From positions 1-64,000 of the forward strand of contig JAEZKZ010000102.1 of the NCBI GenBank assembly GCA_023415305.1: 64,000 nt of DNA, read 5' to 3'. The first letter of the stretch is position 1. Each line of letters opens with the position of its first letter. The notes beneath the pieces are model-generated. The model was not told where the DNA came from. It searched no databases and saw only the letters and a list, made by a program, of their open reading frames with translations. The stretch is from Bacillota bacterium. GTDB taxonomy: Bacteria > Bacillota > Clostridia > Acetivibrionales > DSM-1351. This document shows, one piece after another, positions 8,331 through 16,730 of this stretch. The translations under genes were made by a program, and so were the position numbers.

Positions 8331-10880
8331 ATGGATATTCATGACAGGGTGAGTACTGGCTTAAAAGGCTTTGATAGGGTGATTGACCAACTAAGGCTGG
8401 GAGATAATGTGGTTTGGCAGGTAGATTCGGTTTCTGACTACCGGAAAATGCTTGATCCGTATGTCAGTCAGGCCAGAGCTGATATGCGAAGAATGGTTTA
8501 TATCCGGTTCGGAGGACATGAACAACTGGTTGAGGAAGGCCAGAATACAAAAATTTACTCTATTGACTCCAGTAAAGGGTTTGAGAGCTTTGCAACAGAA
8601 GTCCATAACATAATAAAGGATGAGGGAAAAAAAGTTTTCTACGTTTTTGACTGTCTTACTGACCTGCTCATTTACTGGTATTCAGACCTGATGATCGGAA
8701 ATTTCTTTAAGGTAACCTGTCCCTATTTGTACGAACTTGACACCGTTGCATACTTTGCCATCATACGCAATCAGCATACATACAGCACCATAGCAGGTAT
8801 TCGTGAAACAACACAGCTTTTGCTGGATTTATATCAGGTTAACGGCAAATATTATATTCACCCCCTCAAGGTATGGCAGCGCTATTCCCCAACGATGTTT
8901 TTCCCGCATTTAATAGATGGTGAGAACGCTTCAAGTATAACAGCAAGCTCTGAAGCAGCAGAATTGTTCTCCAGTATAAACCGCGGTGAGGACCGCCTTG
9001 ATCATTGGAACATTATTTTCAACCGGGCAAAGGATGTGCTGAAACAGTCTCATATGGAACAGGAAGCCACAAAGAGGCTTCTGATGTACATGATTATAGG
9101 AAATGACTCGCGAATGTTCGAGCTGTGTAACAAATATTTTTCCTTACAGGATATTCTTCAAATCGCTTCCAGAGAAGTAGGTACAGGCTTTATCGGGGGA
9201 AAAAGCGTAGGTATGCTGGTTGCCAGAAAGATATTGGAGAAAGCGGGCAGGGGACACTTTACAACATATTTGGAGCCCCATGACTCCTATTATATTGGTT
9301 CCGACGTATTCTATACCTATATTGTGCAGAATGGGTGGTGGAAACTCCGTACAAAGCAGAAAAGCCATGAAGGCTACTATAAATATGCTCCTGAATTAAA
9401 GGAAAAACTCCTTCACGGGAAATTCCCCAAAAACATTCAGGAACAGTTCCTGCAGATGCTTGAATATTACGGGCAATCACCTATAATCGTGCGTTCCAGC
9501 TCCTTGCTGGAGGACAATTTTGGAAATGCCTTTGCAGGGAAATATGAAAGTGTATTCTGTGTAAATCAGGGAACTCCCGAGGACAGGTATGAAGCTTTTG
9601 AAGAGGCTATACGTACAGTGTATGCCAGTACCATGAATGAGGATGCCCTGGCGTACAGGATGAACAGAGGACTGTCGGATAGAGATGAGCAGATGGCAAT
9701 TCTGGTTCAGCGTGTTTCAGGTGACCAGTATAACGAGAACTTTTTCCCCCATATTGCCGGTGTGGGGAATTCTTCAAACCTTTATGTATGGGACAAAAAT
9801 ATCGATATGGAGGCCGGAATGCTTCGTCTTGTTTTCGGCCTGGGGACAAGGGCTGTAGATAGAACTGAAGGAGATTACCCAAGAATAGTTTGCCTTGATA
9901 ATCCTCAGAGACTTACACCGATGAATGCCGAGGACCGGAAGAAATTTTCCCAGAACGGAGTGGATGTGTTGTCGCTCAAGCAGAACACTCTAGAAGTCAA
10001 AAAGCTGGAGGATATTCTGGACTCGGATATAAAGGTTGACAAAGAGCTTTTTGCAAGTCTTGATATTAATACTGCCGCACGACTGAGGGAATTGGGATAT
10101 ACAGATAGAAAGGCTCCGTATATTCTGGATTATAAAAAGTTGTTTGAAGAGTCGGATTTCACTTCAGTTATGAAGGACATACTTTCACTGTTGTCAAAAG
10201 TTTATGACTATCCTGTAGATATCGAGTATACTGCAAATTTTTCAAAGGATAACAGCTTCAAGATAAATTTACTGCAATGCCGTCCGCTTCAGACCAGAGG
10301 TCTGGGGAAATCTGTAGATATACCTAAGCTGGAGGATTCAGGTGCGTGTCTTTTCTCAAGCAAAGGTAATTTTATGGGCGGGAATGTAAGGCTTCCCATA
10401 GACTATGTTATTTATATTAAAGCACAGGAGTATATTGATTTGAATGAGCAGGGCAAATATTCCATAGCCAGACAGGTGGGACGACTGAATAGGGAATTGA
10501 AAGGTAAAAATGTGATGTTAATGGGCCCTGGTAGGTGGGGAAGCACAACACCTTCACTGGGAGTACCGGTACATTTTACGGAATTGTGTAATATGTCTGT
10601 AATTTGCGAGGTCTCAGCAAAACAGGCAGGACTTATGCCGGAATTATCCTACGGAAGCCACTTCTTTCAGGATATTGTTGAGGCCGGTATTTTCTATGTG
10701 GCTTTGTTTGATGGAAACGAGGAAGTTGTATTCAATCAGGAAAAAATAATAAATAAGGATAATCTTCTGGAAGATATTATATCGGACAGTACCCAGTTTT
10801 CCGATGTTATCCATGTTGCCGAAACCAAAGGTATGGAGCTGTTCTCAGATATTGTATCTCAGACACTATTGTGCAGGTAA
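8331..10880 (+). CDS. PEP/pyruvate-binding domain protein with KaiC-like N-terminus
   Basis: 849-residue cytosolic protein. Residues 1-200 follow the RecA/KaiC family outline (TGLKGFDRVID, then VFYVFDCLTDLL in the Walker B position) but there is no GxxGxGKT P-loop; the equivalent stretch reads LRLGDNVVWQVDS. Residues about 280-680 form a pyruvate-phosphate-dikinase N-terminal ATP-grasp region (GTGFIGGKSVGML, SPIIVRSSSLLEDNFGNAFAGKYES, LLQCRPLQTRG). The mobile phosphohistidine domain of PEP synthase and the TIM barrel are absent. A conserved C-terminal part has GPGRWGSTTPSLGVP. Related proteins occur across Firmicutes; the reaction is unknown. It stands alone with its own promoter. Confidence 0.8.
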   Translation: MDIHDRVSTGLKGFDRVIDQLRLGDNVVWQVDSVSDYRKMLDPYVSQARADMRRMVYIRFGGHEQLVEEGQNTKIYSIDSSKGFESFATEVHNIIKDEGKKVFYVFDCLTDLLIYWYSDLMIGNFFKVTCPYLYELDTVAYFAIIRNQHTYSTIAGIRETTQLLLDLYQVNGKYYIHPLKVWQRYSPTMFFPHLIDGENASSITASSEAAELFSSINRGEDRLDHWNIIFNRAKDVLKQSHMEQEATKRLLMYMIIGNDSRMFELCNKYFSLQDILQIASREVGTGFIGGKSVGMLVARKILEKAGRGHFTTYLEPHDSYYIGSDVFYTYIVQNGWWKLRTKQKSHEGYYKYAPELKEKLLHGKFPKNIQEQFLQMLEYYGQSPIIVRSSSLLEDNFGNAFAGKYESVFCVNQGTPEDRYEAFEEAIRTVYASTMNEDALAYRMNRGLSDRDEQMAILVQRVSGDQYNENFFPHIAGVGNSSNLYVWDKNIDMEAGMLRLVFGLGTRAVDRTEGDYPRIVCLDNPQRLTPMNAEDRKKFSQNGVDVLSLKQNTLEVKKLEDILDSDIKVDKELFASLDINTAARLRELGYTDRKAPYILDYKKLFEESDFTSVMKDILSLLSKVYDYPVDIEYTANFSKDNSFKINLLQCRPLQTRGLGKSVDIPKLEDSGACLFSSKGNFMGGNVRLPIDYVIYIKAQEYIDLNEQGKYSIARQVGRLNRELKGKNVMLMGPGRWGSTTPSLGVPVHFTELCNMSVICEVSAKQAGLMPELSYGSHFFQDIVEAGIFYVALFDGNEEVVFNQEKIINKDNLLEDIISDSTQFSDVIHVAETKGMELFSDIVSQTLLCR

Positions 10881-10968
10881 GTTAAACTTTATTTGTTATA
10901 CTCTTTAGTAACCTATCCGGATTTTAAAATTAAATTAAAACTTTTTTTGACTTTACGAAAAACATTTA

Positions 10969-11005
10969 TTGACAAATATGTTATTATGATTTACTATATA
11001 GTAAA
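10969..11005 (+). promoter_or_regulatory. promoter with palindromic operator for the TetR-frd operon
   Basis: TTGACA (10969-10974), a 17-base spacer and TACTAT (10992-10997) form a promoter. A perfect 16-base palindrome TTTACTATATAGTAAA (10990-11005) covers the -10 box. It lies about 40 bases before the TetR start and is the natural candidate operator for autoregulation of the TetR-SdhC-FrdA-FrdB operon. Confidence 0.7.
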
Positions 11006-11042
11006 AGCGAACGACCTATTCATTTTTAAGAGGATAATCAAA

Positions 11043-11678
11043 ATGGTTCAATACAAAAAAGACGAAATAAAGAAAAGAATTGATGAGGCAGCGTTACATA
11101 TTTTTTCAGAAAGAGGCTATGAAGATTCAAGCATTTCTGACATAGCAAAAATGGCAAATGTATCTGTAGGAAATATCTATCGTTATTACAAGGGAAAAGA
11201 TGAAGTATTTTATTCAGTTGTATCGCCAGATTTCATTGAAGAATTTAAAAGTACTCTACTCAATAAAATTAGTTCTGGTACATTAAGCTCAAATTCTGAT
11301 ACCTTCTTTTTAGCTAATGAAGAATATATTGAGTTTATGGCTTCAAATCGTGAAAGGATGTTAGTAATATTTTCAGGAGCCAGTGGTACCAGATACCAAT
11401 CAATTAAAGATGAGATAATTGATTACTTAATAAAAACAGTGAGGGATAGTTATTCTGAAAAAGATAATGGGGAATATAATGACGTCATAAATGACAACAA
11501 TTTTGAATTTGTGGTGAGGTCTATATATGCCAGACTGATTGAACTGGTTTCTGACATCTTAATGCGATTCAATAATTTATATGAAATAAGAAAATCTCTA
11601 GAGATTATTGACTCTTACCATTTATTTGGAGTTTTGGAGTTATGGGAAAAAAGGATGAGTAAGCAAAACTATAAATAA
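11043..11678 (+). CDS. TetR/AcrR family regulator of the frd/sdh operon
   Basis: 211-residue one-domain repressor. The N-terminal helix-turn-helix is clear at about 20-50 (ALHIFSERGYEDSSISDIAKMANVSVGNIYRYYKGKDEVF). The frame is open upstream to 10893, but ATG 11043 has AAGAGG at 11028-11033 and marks the family's usual beginning. A perfect palindrome covers the promoter. The gene lies 25 bases before the cytochrome subunit gene, so the regulator is the first gene of the operon it probably controls. The ligand is unknown. Confidence 0.88.
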   Translation: MVQYKKDEIKKRIDEAALHIFSERGYEDSSISDIAKMANVSVGNIYRYYKGKDEVFYSVVSPDFIEEFKSTLLNKISSGTLSSNSDTFFLANEEYIEFMASNRERMLVIFSGASGTRYQSIKDEIIDYLIKTVRDSYSEKDNGEYNDVINDNNFEFVVRSIYARLIELVSDILMRFNNLYEIRKSLEIIDSYHLFGVLELWEKRMSKQNYK

Positions 11679-11703
11679 AGTTATTAATTGGGGGAAGTGT
11701 ATA

Positions 11704-12555
11704 ATGTATAAAAGAACTGTAAGCTACACAATCATTATTTTTTCAATTATATTAGCAATTGCTGTTGTTTTACCTACTGGTACCGCAAGTAAAGTAAATC
11801 CACTAGGTTATAATTCTATTTGCTCTTTTGCACCTATTAGTTCAATTATTTTCATGGCGGTTGCCGGATTCGCTTTTCTGAGACTTAAAAAAGATTCGAC
11901 AGATGTCAGAGTTGGAAAGGATAACTCCCAATCAGCTAAAACAGGAAGAAGTAAGAAGTTCCCGATATCATATGTTATTCGGATGGTTTTTAGTCTAGTA
12001 GGATTTATATACGCTCTGCTATTTACAATAAGAGGCATAAGTATACTTGTATTTATTATTTTGAATTTTAGCAATATTTTTTCTGTAATAAATAGTCGAA
12101 GTTTAGCAGATGTTAATGTTCACAATTCTCTTATTGAAATTTTTAATAACTCTCCCGTTCACTGGTTCCAATCCGGTATTCTTATTTTTAACTTCCTAAT
12201 CATGATTCATGGCATAATCGGAGTCTACTATATTTTTTCAACCGGCTATAAAATGAAGCCAATGAATACCGAAAAGAAGTTATTCTACCTTCAGATTTTA
12301 TCCTCTATTGCGATTCTTATATTCGTTATAACACAAATCAGGACTTCAGGAGGAACCATAGTAATGATGGGCGTTTTCTGGATTCTTAATATCCTGATTT
12401 CGGTACTTGGAGGTTACCATATTGGGAAGGGATTTTATAATGCTGGTATTACGCTTGGGATTGCTTTGTCTGAGCGCACCAGGAAAGTGATGATGAAGTC
12501 AGCTTGGTTTGTTGGAACACTATCGGTAGCACAGATTATTGCTTCATTTCTATAA
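11704..12555 (+). CDS. putative cytochrome b-type membrane anchor of succinate dehydrogenase/fumarate reductase
   Basis: 283-residue membrane protein with about seven hydrophobic segments. The C-terminal two thirds match the outline of the single-subunit B-type SdhC/FrdC anchor (five helices, expected to hold heme b and the quinone site): HWFQSGILIFNFLIMIHGIIGVYY and YHIGKGFYNAGITLGIALSERTRKVMM near the end. The first 90 residues add two helices and a Lys/Ser-rich loop not typical of SdhC. Position directly before the flavoprotein and Fe-S subunit genes supports the call. GGGGGAAGTG at 11691-11700 is the ribosome site. The heme ligands cannot be fixed without an alignment. Confidence 0.7.
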   Translation: MYKRTVSYTIIIFSIILAIAVVLPTGTASKVNPLGYNSICSFAPISSIIFMAVAGFAFLRLKKDSTDVRVGKDNSQSAKTGRSKKFPISYVIRMVFSLVGFIYALLFTIRGISILVFIILNFSNIFSVINSRSLADVNVHNSLIEIFNNSPVHWFQSGILIFNFLIMIHGIIGVYYIFSTGYKMKPMNTEKKLFYLQILSSIAILIFVITQIRTSGGTIVMMGVFWILNILISVLGGYHIGKGFYNAGITLGIALSERTRKVMMKSAWFVGTLSVAQIIASFL

Positions 12556-12575
12556 AACGTATGGAGGACAAAACA

Positions 12576-14291
12576 ATGATGAATGTTATAGTTGTAGGAT
12601 CAGGTATTTCAGGCCTTATGACGGCAATTACTCTGGCCCGTTTAGGCGTAAATGTGACCATACTCTCATATTATGAAGCTATGAGATCAGCGTCCTGTAT
12701 GGCGCAAGGCGGAATTAATGCGGCTGAACCCCGTGAAAAAGATACACCAAAACAACATTTCATTGATACTATCAGTAGTGGGGCGTGGCTGGCTGATCAG
12801 AAAGCAGTAATGGATATGTGCGAGTTTGCTCCAAAGATTATTTCAATGTATGACAATATGGGTGTTGCTTTCAACCGACATTCCAATGGCTCACCTGATA
12901 CCAGGTTCTTTGGAGGGACTAAATTTCGTCGTACCCATTTCGCCGATACTACCTCAGGATTTCAAATCCTTTCGGCTCTTGATGGACAGGTACGTCGTTA
13001 CGAAGAAAAAGGACTTATTAAGAGAATAAATGGACGGGATTTTGTAAGTGCTCTTGTAGATAGTGATGGTCGTTGTCAAGGTTGTGTTGTTCAGGACATT
13101 TATACTATGAAGCTTGAGGCTTATACCGGATCGGCACTTGTAATCGCTACCGGCGGATATTGCGGACTTTATGGATGGGCAACCACAGCGCTTTTGTCCA
13201 ATGGCGCTGCCGTAGGGCAGTTATTGAAGCAGGGAGTACCAGTAGCAAATCCTGAGTTTGTACAGTTCCATCCAACTTCTATTGCAGATGGAGATAAACC
13301 TCGCTTAATCAGTGAATCTGCGCGTGGAGAAGGAGGACGCCTATGGGTGCCGCGAGATGGGAAACCATGGTACTTCCTGGAGGAAATGTACCCTGAGTTT
13401 GGAAATCTGGTTACAAGGGATGTTGCCTCCCGTGCTATATACAAGGTGGTCATGGAGATGGGATTGGGGGTAGATAACAAAAAGCAGGTATACCTTGATA
13501 TAACACAACTTCCAGAAGAAGTGAAGACTAAAAAGCTATCAAATATAATCGAGCTATACTATAAGTTTACCGGAGAAGACCCTAGATCTGTTCCAATGCG
13601 TGTATTCCCTTCACCGCATTATTCTATGGGAGGTATCTTTGTAGATGCAAAACACCGTACAAACATGGGTAGCCTCTATGCTTGTGGCGAATGCGACTAT
13701 CTATATCACGGTGGAAATCGTCTTGGTGGGAATTCACTGTTGTCTGCCTCATATAGTGGTTATGTTGTTGCCAACACAATATTCGAAGATTACCAAAAGG
13801 GGCTATTGGTGAAAGAACCATGCTCTAGTGAGATTTCGTGGATTAAAAAGACAATTATTAGTTGGGAAGACGAAATCAAAAGCTATTCTTCACGCAGCGG
13901 AAGTGAAAATGTAATAAACGTTTCAAATGAACTTGGAGATGTCTTGACTCTTTGTGCAGGTATAATAAGGGATAATACACTACTTAAAGAAGGACTTGTT
14001 AAAATTAATGAGCTAAAAGAGAGATGGTACAGAATTACTACATCTGATAATAATCACTGGGCAAACTCAACCAACATATCAATCAGAAAGTTACATTCAT
14101 GTTTAGTTCTTGCTGAAGCTATTATTGCCGGTGCGTTGGCCCGTAATGAAAGTCGTGGTTCGCATTACAAGCCGGAATATCCTAAAAGGGATGATATAAA
14201 TTGGCTGAAAACAACCATAGCTAATTATACCAGAAGTCAAATTGTTTTAAATTACAAAACGGTTGATACACCTCTCTTAAAACCCGAATAA
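12576..14291 (+). CDS. succinate dehydrogenase/fumarate reductase flavoprotein subunit
   Basis: 571-residue catalytic subunit interconverting succinate and fumarate with covalently held FAD. Visible are the dinucleotide motif VGSGISGL (7-14), AQGGINAA (about 46-53), the active-site region EFVQFHPTS, ESARGEGGRL, the arginine-containing DVASRAIY, and GECDYLYHGGNRLGGNSLLSASYSG. The frame is open back to 12504, but TGGAGGA (12562-12568) places the start at ATG 12576 (ATG 12579 is adjacent). It follows the anchor gene by 20 bases. L-aspartate oxidase (NadB) is a relative, but the Fe-S and anchor neighbours favour Sdh/Frd. Confidence 0.9.
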   Translation: MMNVIVVGSGISGLMTAITLARLGVNVTILSYYEAMRSASCMAQGGINAAEPREKDTPKQHFIDTISSGAWLADQKAVMDMCEFAPKIISMYDNMGVAFNRHSNGSPDTRFFGGTKFRRTHFADTTSGFQILSALDGQVRRYEEKGLIKRINGRDFVSALVDSDGRCQGCVVQDIYTMKLEAYTGSALVIATGGYCGLYGWATTALLSNGAAVGQLLKQGVPVANPEFVQFHPTSIADGDKPRLISESARGEGGRLWVPRDGKPWYFLEEMYPEFGNLVTRDVASRAIYKVVMEMGLGVDNKKQVYLDITQLPEEVKTKKLSNIIELYYKFTGEDPRSVPMRVFPSPHYSMGGIFVDAKHRTNMGSLYACGECDYLYHGGNRLGGNSLLSASYSGYVVANTIFEDYQKGLLVKEPCSSEISWIKKTIISWEDEIKSYSSRSGSENVINVSNELGDVLTLCAGIIRDNTLLKEGLVKINELKERWYRITTSDNNHWANSTNISIRKLHSCLVLAEAIIAGALARNESRGSHYKPEYPKRDDINWLKTTIANYTRSQIVLNYKTVDTPLLKPE

Positions 14292-14346
14292 GTACTTAAA
14301 AAGTAATTGGTAACTTTCTGATTAATTTCCGTGAAGGGAGAACGAA

Positions 14347-15102
14347 ATGTCAGTTCAAAAATTAATTTATCTAAGAGTAAGACGTCAGAATTCACCGGAT
14401 GATAAGCCATATTGGGAAAACTTTTCACTTGAATATAATCAAAACGATACTCTTCTGTCATTACTTCAGAAAATATCAAATGAGCCTATAACGATCGAGG
14501 GTAAGAAGACTACCCCTGTTCATCACGAGTGTAACTGTAAAGAAGAAATATGTGGTACTTGTACTGTGAGAGTGAACGGAAAGCCTACCATGTCCTGTTC
14601 GGCATTATTGAACAACTTACCTGTTTCATCAGAGAGTAATCCGATTATCATAGAGCCCCTTGAGAAATTTCCTGTAATCAGAGATTTAACTGTAAACAGG
14701 GATAGAATTTTTCAATCTCTTTACAGTGTGAAAAACTGGGTGGAAATTAATGATATTTTTGGTCCGCCTTTAATATATGCACCGAATGAACAACTTGAAA
14801 TGTATTCCTATGCTAAGTGCATAAACTGTGGAAGTTGTTACGATGCCTGTCCAAGGACAGATGGTACCGACAAAGCATATTTAGGGCCCTCAGCCATTGC
14901 TCAGGTGGTGAAACTGAGTATCCACCCTGCTGGAAGAAAAAACAGGAAAAAAAGGCTGGAAGCCATCATGGGAGACGATGGTTTATCGAAATGCGGAAAG
15001 GCATTGGTCTGTGAAAAAGTATGTCCCAAGAACGTACCACTTGTACGTTCCATCGGACGTGCCAACAGAGATGCTATAAAAAAGCTGTTCAACATTATAT
15101 AA
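14347..15102 (+). CDS. succinate dehydrogenase/fumarate reductase iron-sulfur subunit
   Basis: 251-residue electron-transfer subunit linking the flavoprotein to the membrane anchor. The plant-type 2Fe-2S motif CNCKEEICGTC (with a following C at about 81) lies in the N-terminal half. The 4Fe-4S motif CINCGSCYDACP is at about 158-169 and the 3Fe-4S/4Fe-4S motif CGKALVCEKVCPKNVP at about 219-234. All cluster ligands appear present. AAGGGAG at 14334-14340 precedes ATG 14347. It is the last gene of the TetR-led operon; direction of catalysis (fumarate reduction is likely in an anaerobe) is inferred. Confidence 0.92.
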   Translation: MSVQKLIYLRVRRQNSPDDKPYWENFSLEYNQNDTLLSLLQKISNEPITIEGKKTTPVHHECNCKEEICGTCTVRVNGKPTMSCSALLNNLPVSSESNPIIIEPLEKFPVIRDLTVNRDRIFQSLYSVKNWVEINDIFGPPLIYAPNEQLEMYSYAKCINCGSCYDACPRTDGTDKAYLGPSAIAQVVKLSIHPAGRKNRKKRLEAIMGDDGLSKCGKALVCEKVCPKNVPLVRSIGRANRDAIKKLFNII

Positions 15103-15125
15103 ATATTAAGTTTTTACACGGCATA

Positions 15126-15836
15126 TTAAATTTGCGTACTACGTATATCCTCCACCTTTTTTACTCCCTTATATTCATAAACCGCAGCTAATATAAACAA
15201 AGCTGTATTGCCCTTATTTATTATACCGACGTAAACAGGCTGGAGTACTGAGGGCGCTATTAATGATAGAACCAGGCCGAAAATGAGGAAGAGAAATGGA
15301 TTCAGTATTGCCGTCCACCGGCTGAAGATAGTTTTTCCCCGTACTATCAAGATAAAGAGAATTACCTGAGGTATGACCCAGGACAGTATGTAATGAACTA
15401 CGAATACAGGCATGATTGCGCCCATTATGTTGTTAATTACATCTTCGGCAAGGAGTTGCTGTCCTTCAATGCACAACTTTTGATAAATTATAGGGAAGTA
15501 GCATAGAACACTATGTACAAAAGAAGCACCCATTATAACACCATAGGAAACCGTTCCGAAGTAAATATTGGCCAGCCGGGGATGAGTAACCGACAGCAGC
15601 CTCCTGATCGACCAGAAGCCAAGAAGATAAAATGGTATGAAAAAAGCGCACAGATTCAGGGAAAGCGGAAATCTCCAGGAGGCCATATCAGCCCAGATGG
15701 GATCAATAAAGGTGAGACCTTCGGCTGCACTACCTGTGTATTCCAGAAGATAGTCAGAGGCTGCAATTATTGCAGCACTGATTGCAGCTAAAATGCAAAA
15801 AAAATAATACTTCTTTTTTCTTAATTTTTCAAACAA
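15126..15836 (-). CDS. multi-helix membrane protein (DUF6796-like), partner of a TetR gene
   Basis: 236-residue integral membrane protein with about six or seven helices, beginning MFEKLRKKKYYFFCILAAI and carrying the stretch DYLLEYTGSAAEGLTF plus WADMASWRFPLSL, which I associate with the DUF6796 family (not certain). An upstream in-frame TTG at 15875 exists, but TTG 15836 has AAAGAGG 8 bases before it, so I use that start. It is the second gene after a TetR regulator (49 bases), so it is probably controlled by it. Function unknown. Confidence 0.72.
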   Translation of the reverse strand: MFEKLRKKKYYFFCILAAISAAIIAASDYLLEYTGSAAEGLTFIDPIWADMASWRFPLSLNLCAFFIPFYLLGFWSIRRLLSVTHPRLANIYFGTVSYGVIMGASFVHSVLCYFPIIYQKLCIEGQQLLAEDVINNIMGAIMPVFVVHYILSWVIPQVILFILIVRGKTIFSRWTAILNPFLFLIFGLVLSLIAPSVLQPVYVGIINKGNTALFILAAVYEYKGVKKVEDIRSTQI

Positions 15837-15884
15837 TATGAACACCTCTTTCTGTTTAAAAATGATTTGGAGCAAATTACATCT

Positions 15885-16472
15885 TTAATCCTTACCATAG
15901 ATCTCCTCCATTGTGAGGTCAAGGATGCCGGAAAGATTAACAGACAGAGCCTCTTTAATAACTTTATCCTTGTTAAGAGAGACAAGAGCCATGATTTTAA
16001 TATAGTTTGCCAATACACGCCAATCGCAGGAAGGACTTCTTTCTTTTATACAATCCAACAGAAGGGTAGTAGTAGTCATAACATCCTCGTCCTTTGGAAT
16101 AATACCCTTTGGAAACCTTGCGCCTAAAACCGCTAAGTCTTCGGCGGTTAGGTATAAGTACAGGTTGTTTTCAGGGTCAACCATATGTTCAAGATATTGT
16201 CTTACTTCCTTTCTTTCCATATAGCCGTTTTTATCCAACAAGGACCTGAAATGTTCCTTTGACTCATTCCTTTTATTCTGTATAATTTCGGAAACAAACT
16301 CTTCCTTCGAACTAAAGAAATTATAAAAGGTGCCTTTGGCGATACCGCAGGATTTAGCTATTTCTTCAATAGAGGTTTTTTTCATTCCATATTTTTTTAT
16401 AAGTTTAAAGCCGTTTTTAAGAAGGCTAATCCTTATATTCATTCTTTTTTCTTCGTCAAAGATTACAGGCAT
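15885..16472 (-). CDS. TetR/AcrR family transcriptional regulator
   Basis: 195-residue repressor. The helix-turn-helix is evident at about residues 16-55 (NGFKLIKKYGMKKTSIEEIAKSCGIAKGTFYNFFSSKEEF). GAGGTG lies 7 bases before ATG 16472. The following membrane protein gene is read in the same direction and is the likely target along with self-regulation. A large inverted repeat lies about 100 bases upstream. The effector is unknown. Confidence 0.88.
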   Translation of the reverse strand: MPVIFDEEKRMNIRISLLKNGFKLIKKYGMKKTSIEEIAKSCGIAKGTFYNFFSSKEEFVSEIIQNKRNESKEHFRSLLDKNGYMERKEVRQYLEHMVDPENNLYLYLTAEDLAVLGARFPKGIIPKDEDVMTTTTLLLDCIKERSPSCDWRVLANYIKIMALVSLNKDKVIKEALSVNLSGILDLTMEEIYGKD

Positions 16473-16575
16473 AGCTCACACCTCAAGTTAGTATTTTAGG
16501 ACTTAAGATCCGTACTAATCGAATATATTTAGTCCAGTCCATCAAATATATATAATCGTCTATATGGATAAATGA

Positions 16576-16613
16576 CCGTAATATAATTTTAAGTCATTTA
16601 AATTATATTACGG
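16576..16613. promoter_or_regulatory. 14-bp inverted repeat between divergent TetR and uvrC-like genes
   Basis: CCGTAATATAATTT (16576-16589) and its exact reverse complement (16600-16613) are separated by 10 bases. There is no T run after it in either direction, so a terminator is less likely than an operator or an mRNA hairpin. It is in the divergent region of the TetR gene (start 16472) and the UvrC-like gene (start 16731). Confidence 0.55.
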
Positions 16614-16730
16614 ATATGTAACAATGTCAATTGGAGTTCATAATACACCAAGAAAAGAATTTGTCATAGTTAAAAATACTGTATAATCAGAATAGATAGG
16701 ATTATTAATATAAATAAAAAAGGAAAAACT

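Noticed and set aside
12576..14291. L-aspartate oxidase (NadB) for NAD synthesis
   Set aside because: Motifs are shared, but the Fe-S and membrane-anchor genes on both sides indicate succinate dehydrogenase/fumarate reductase.
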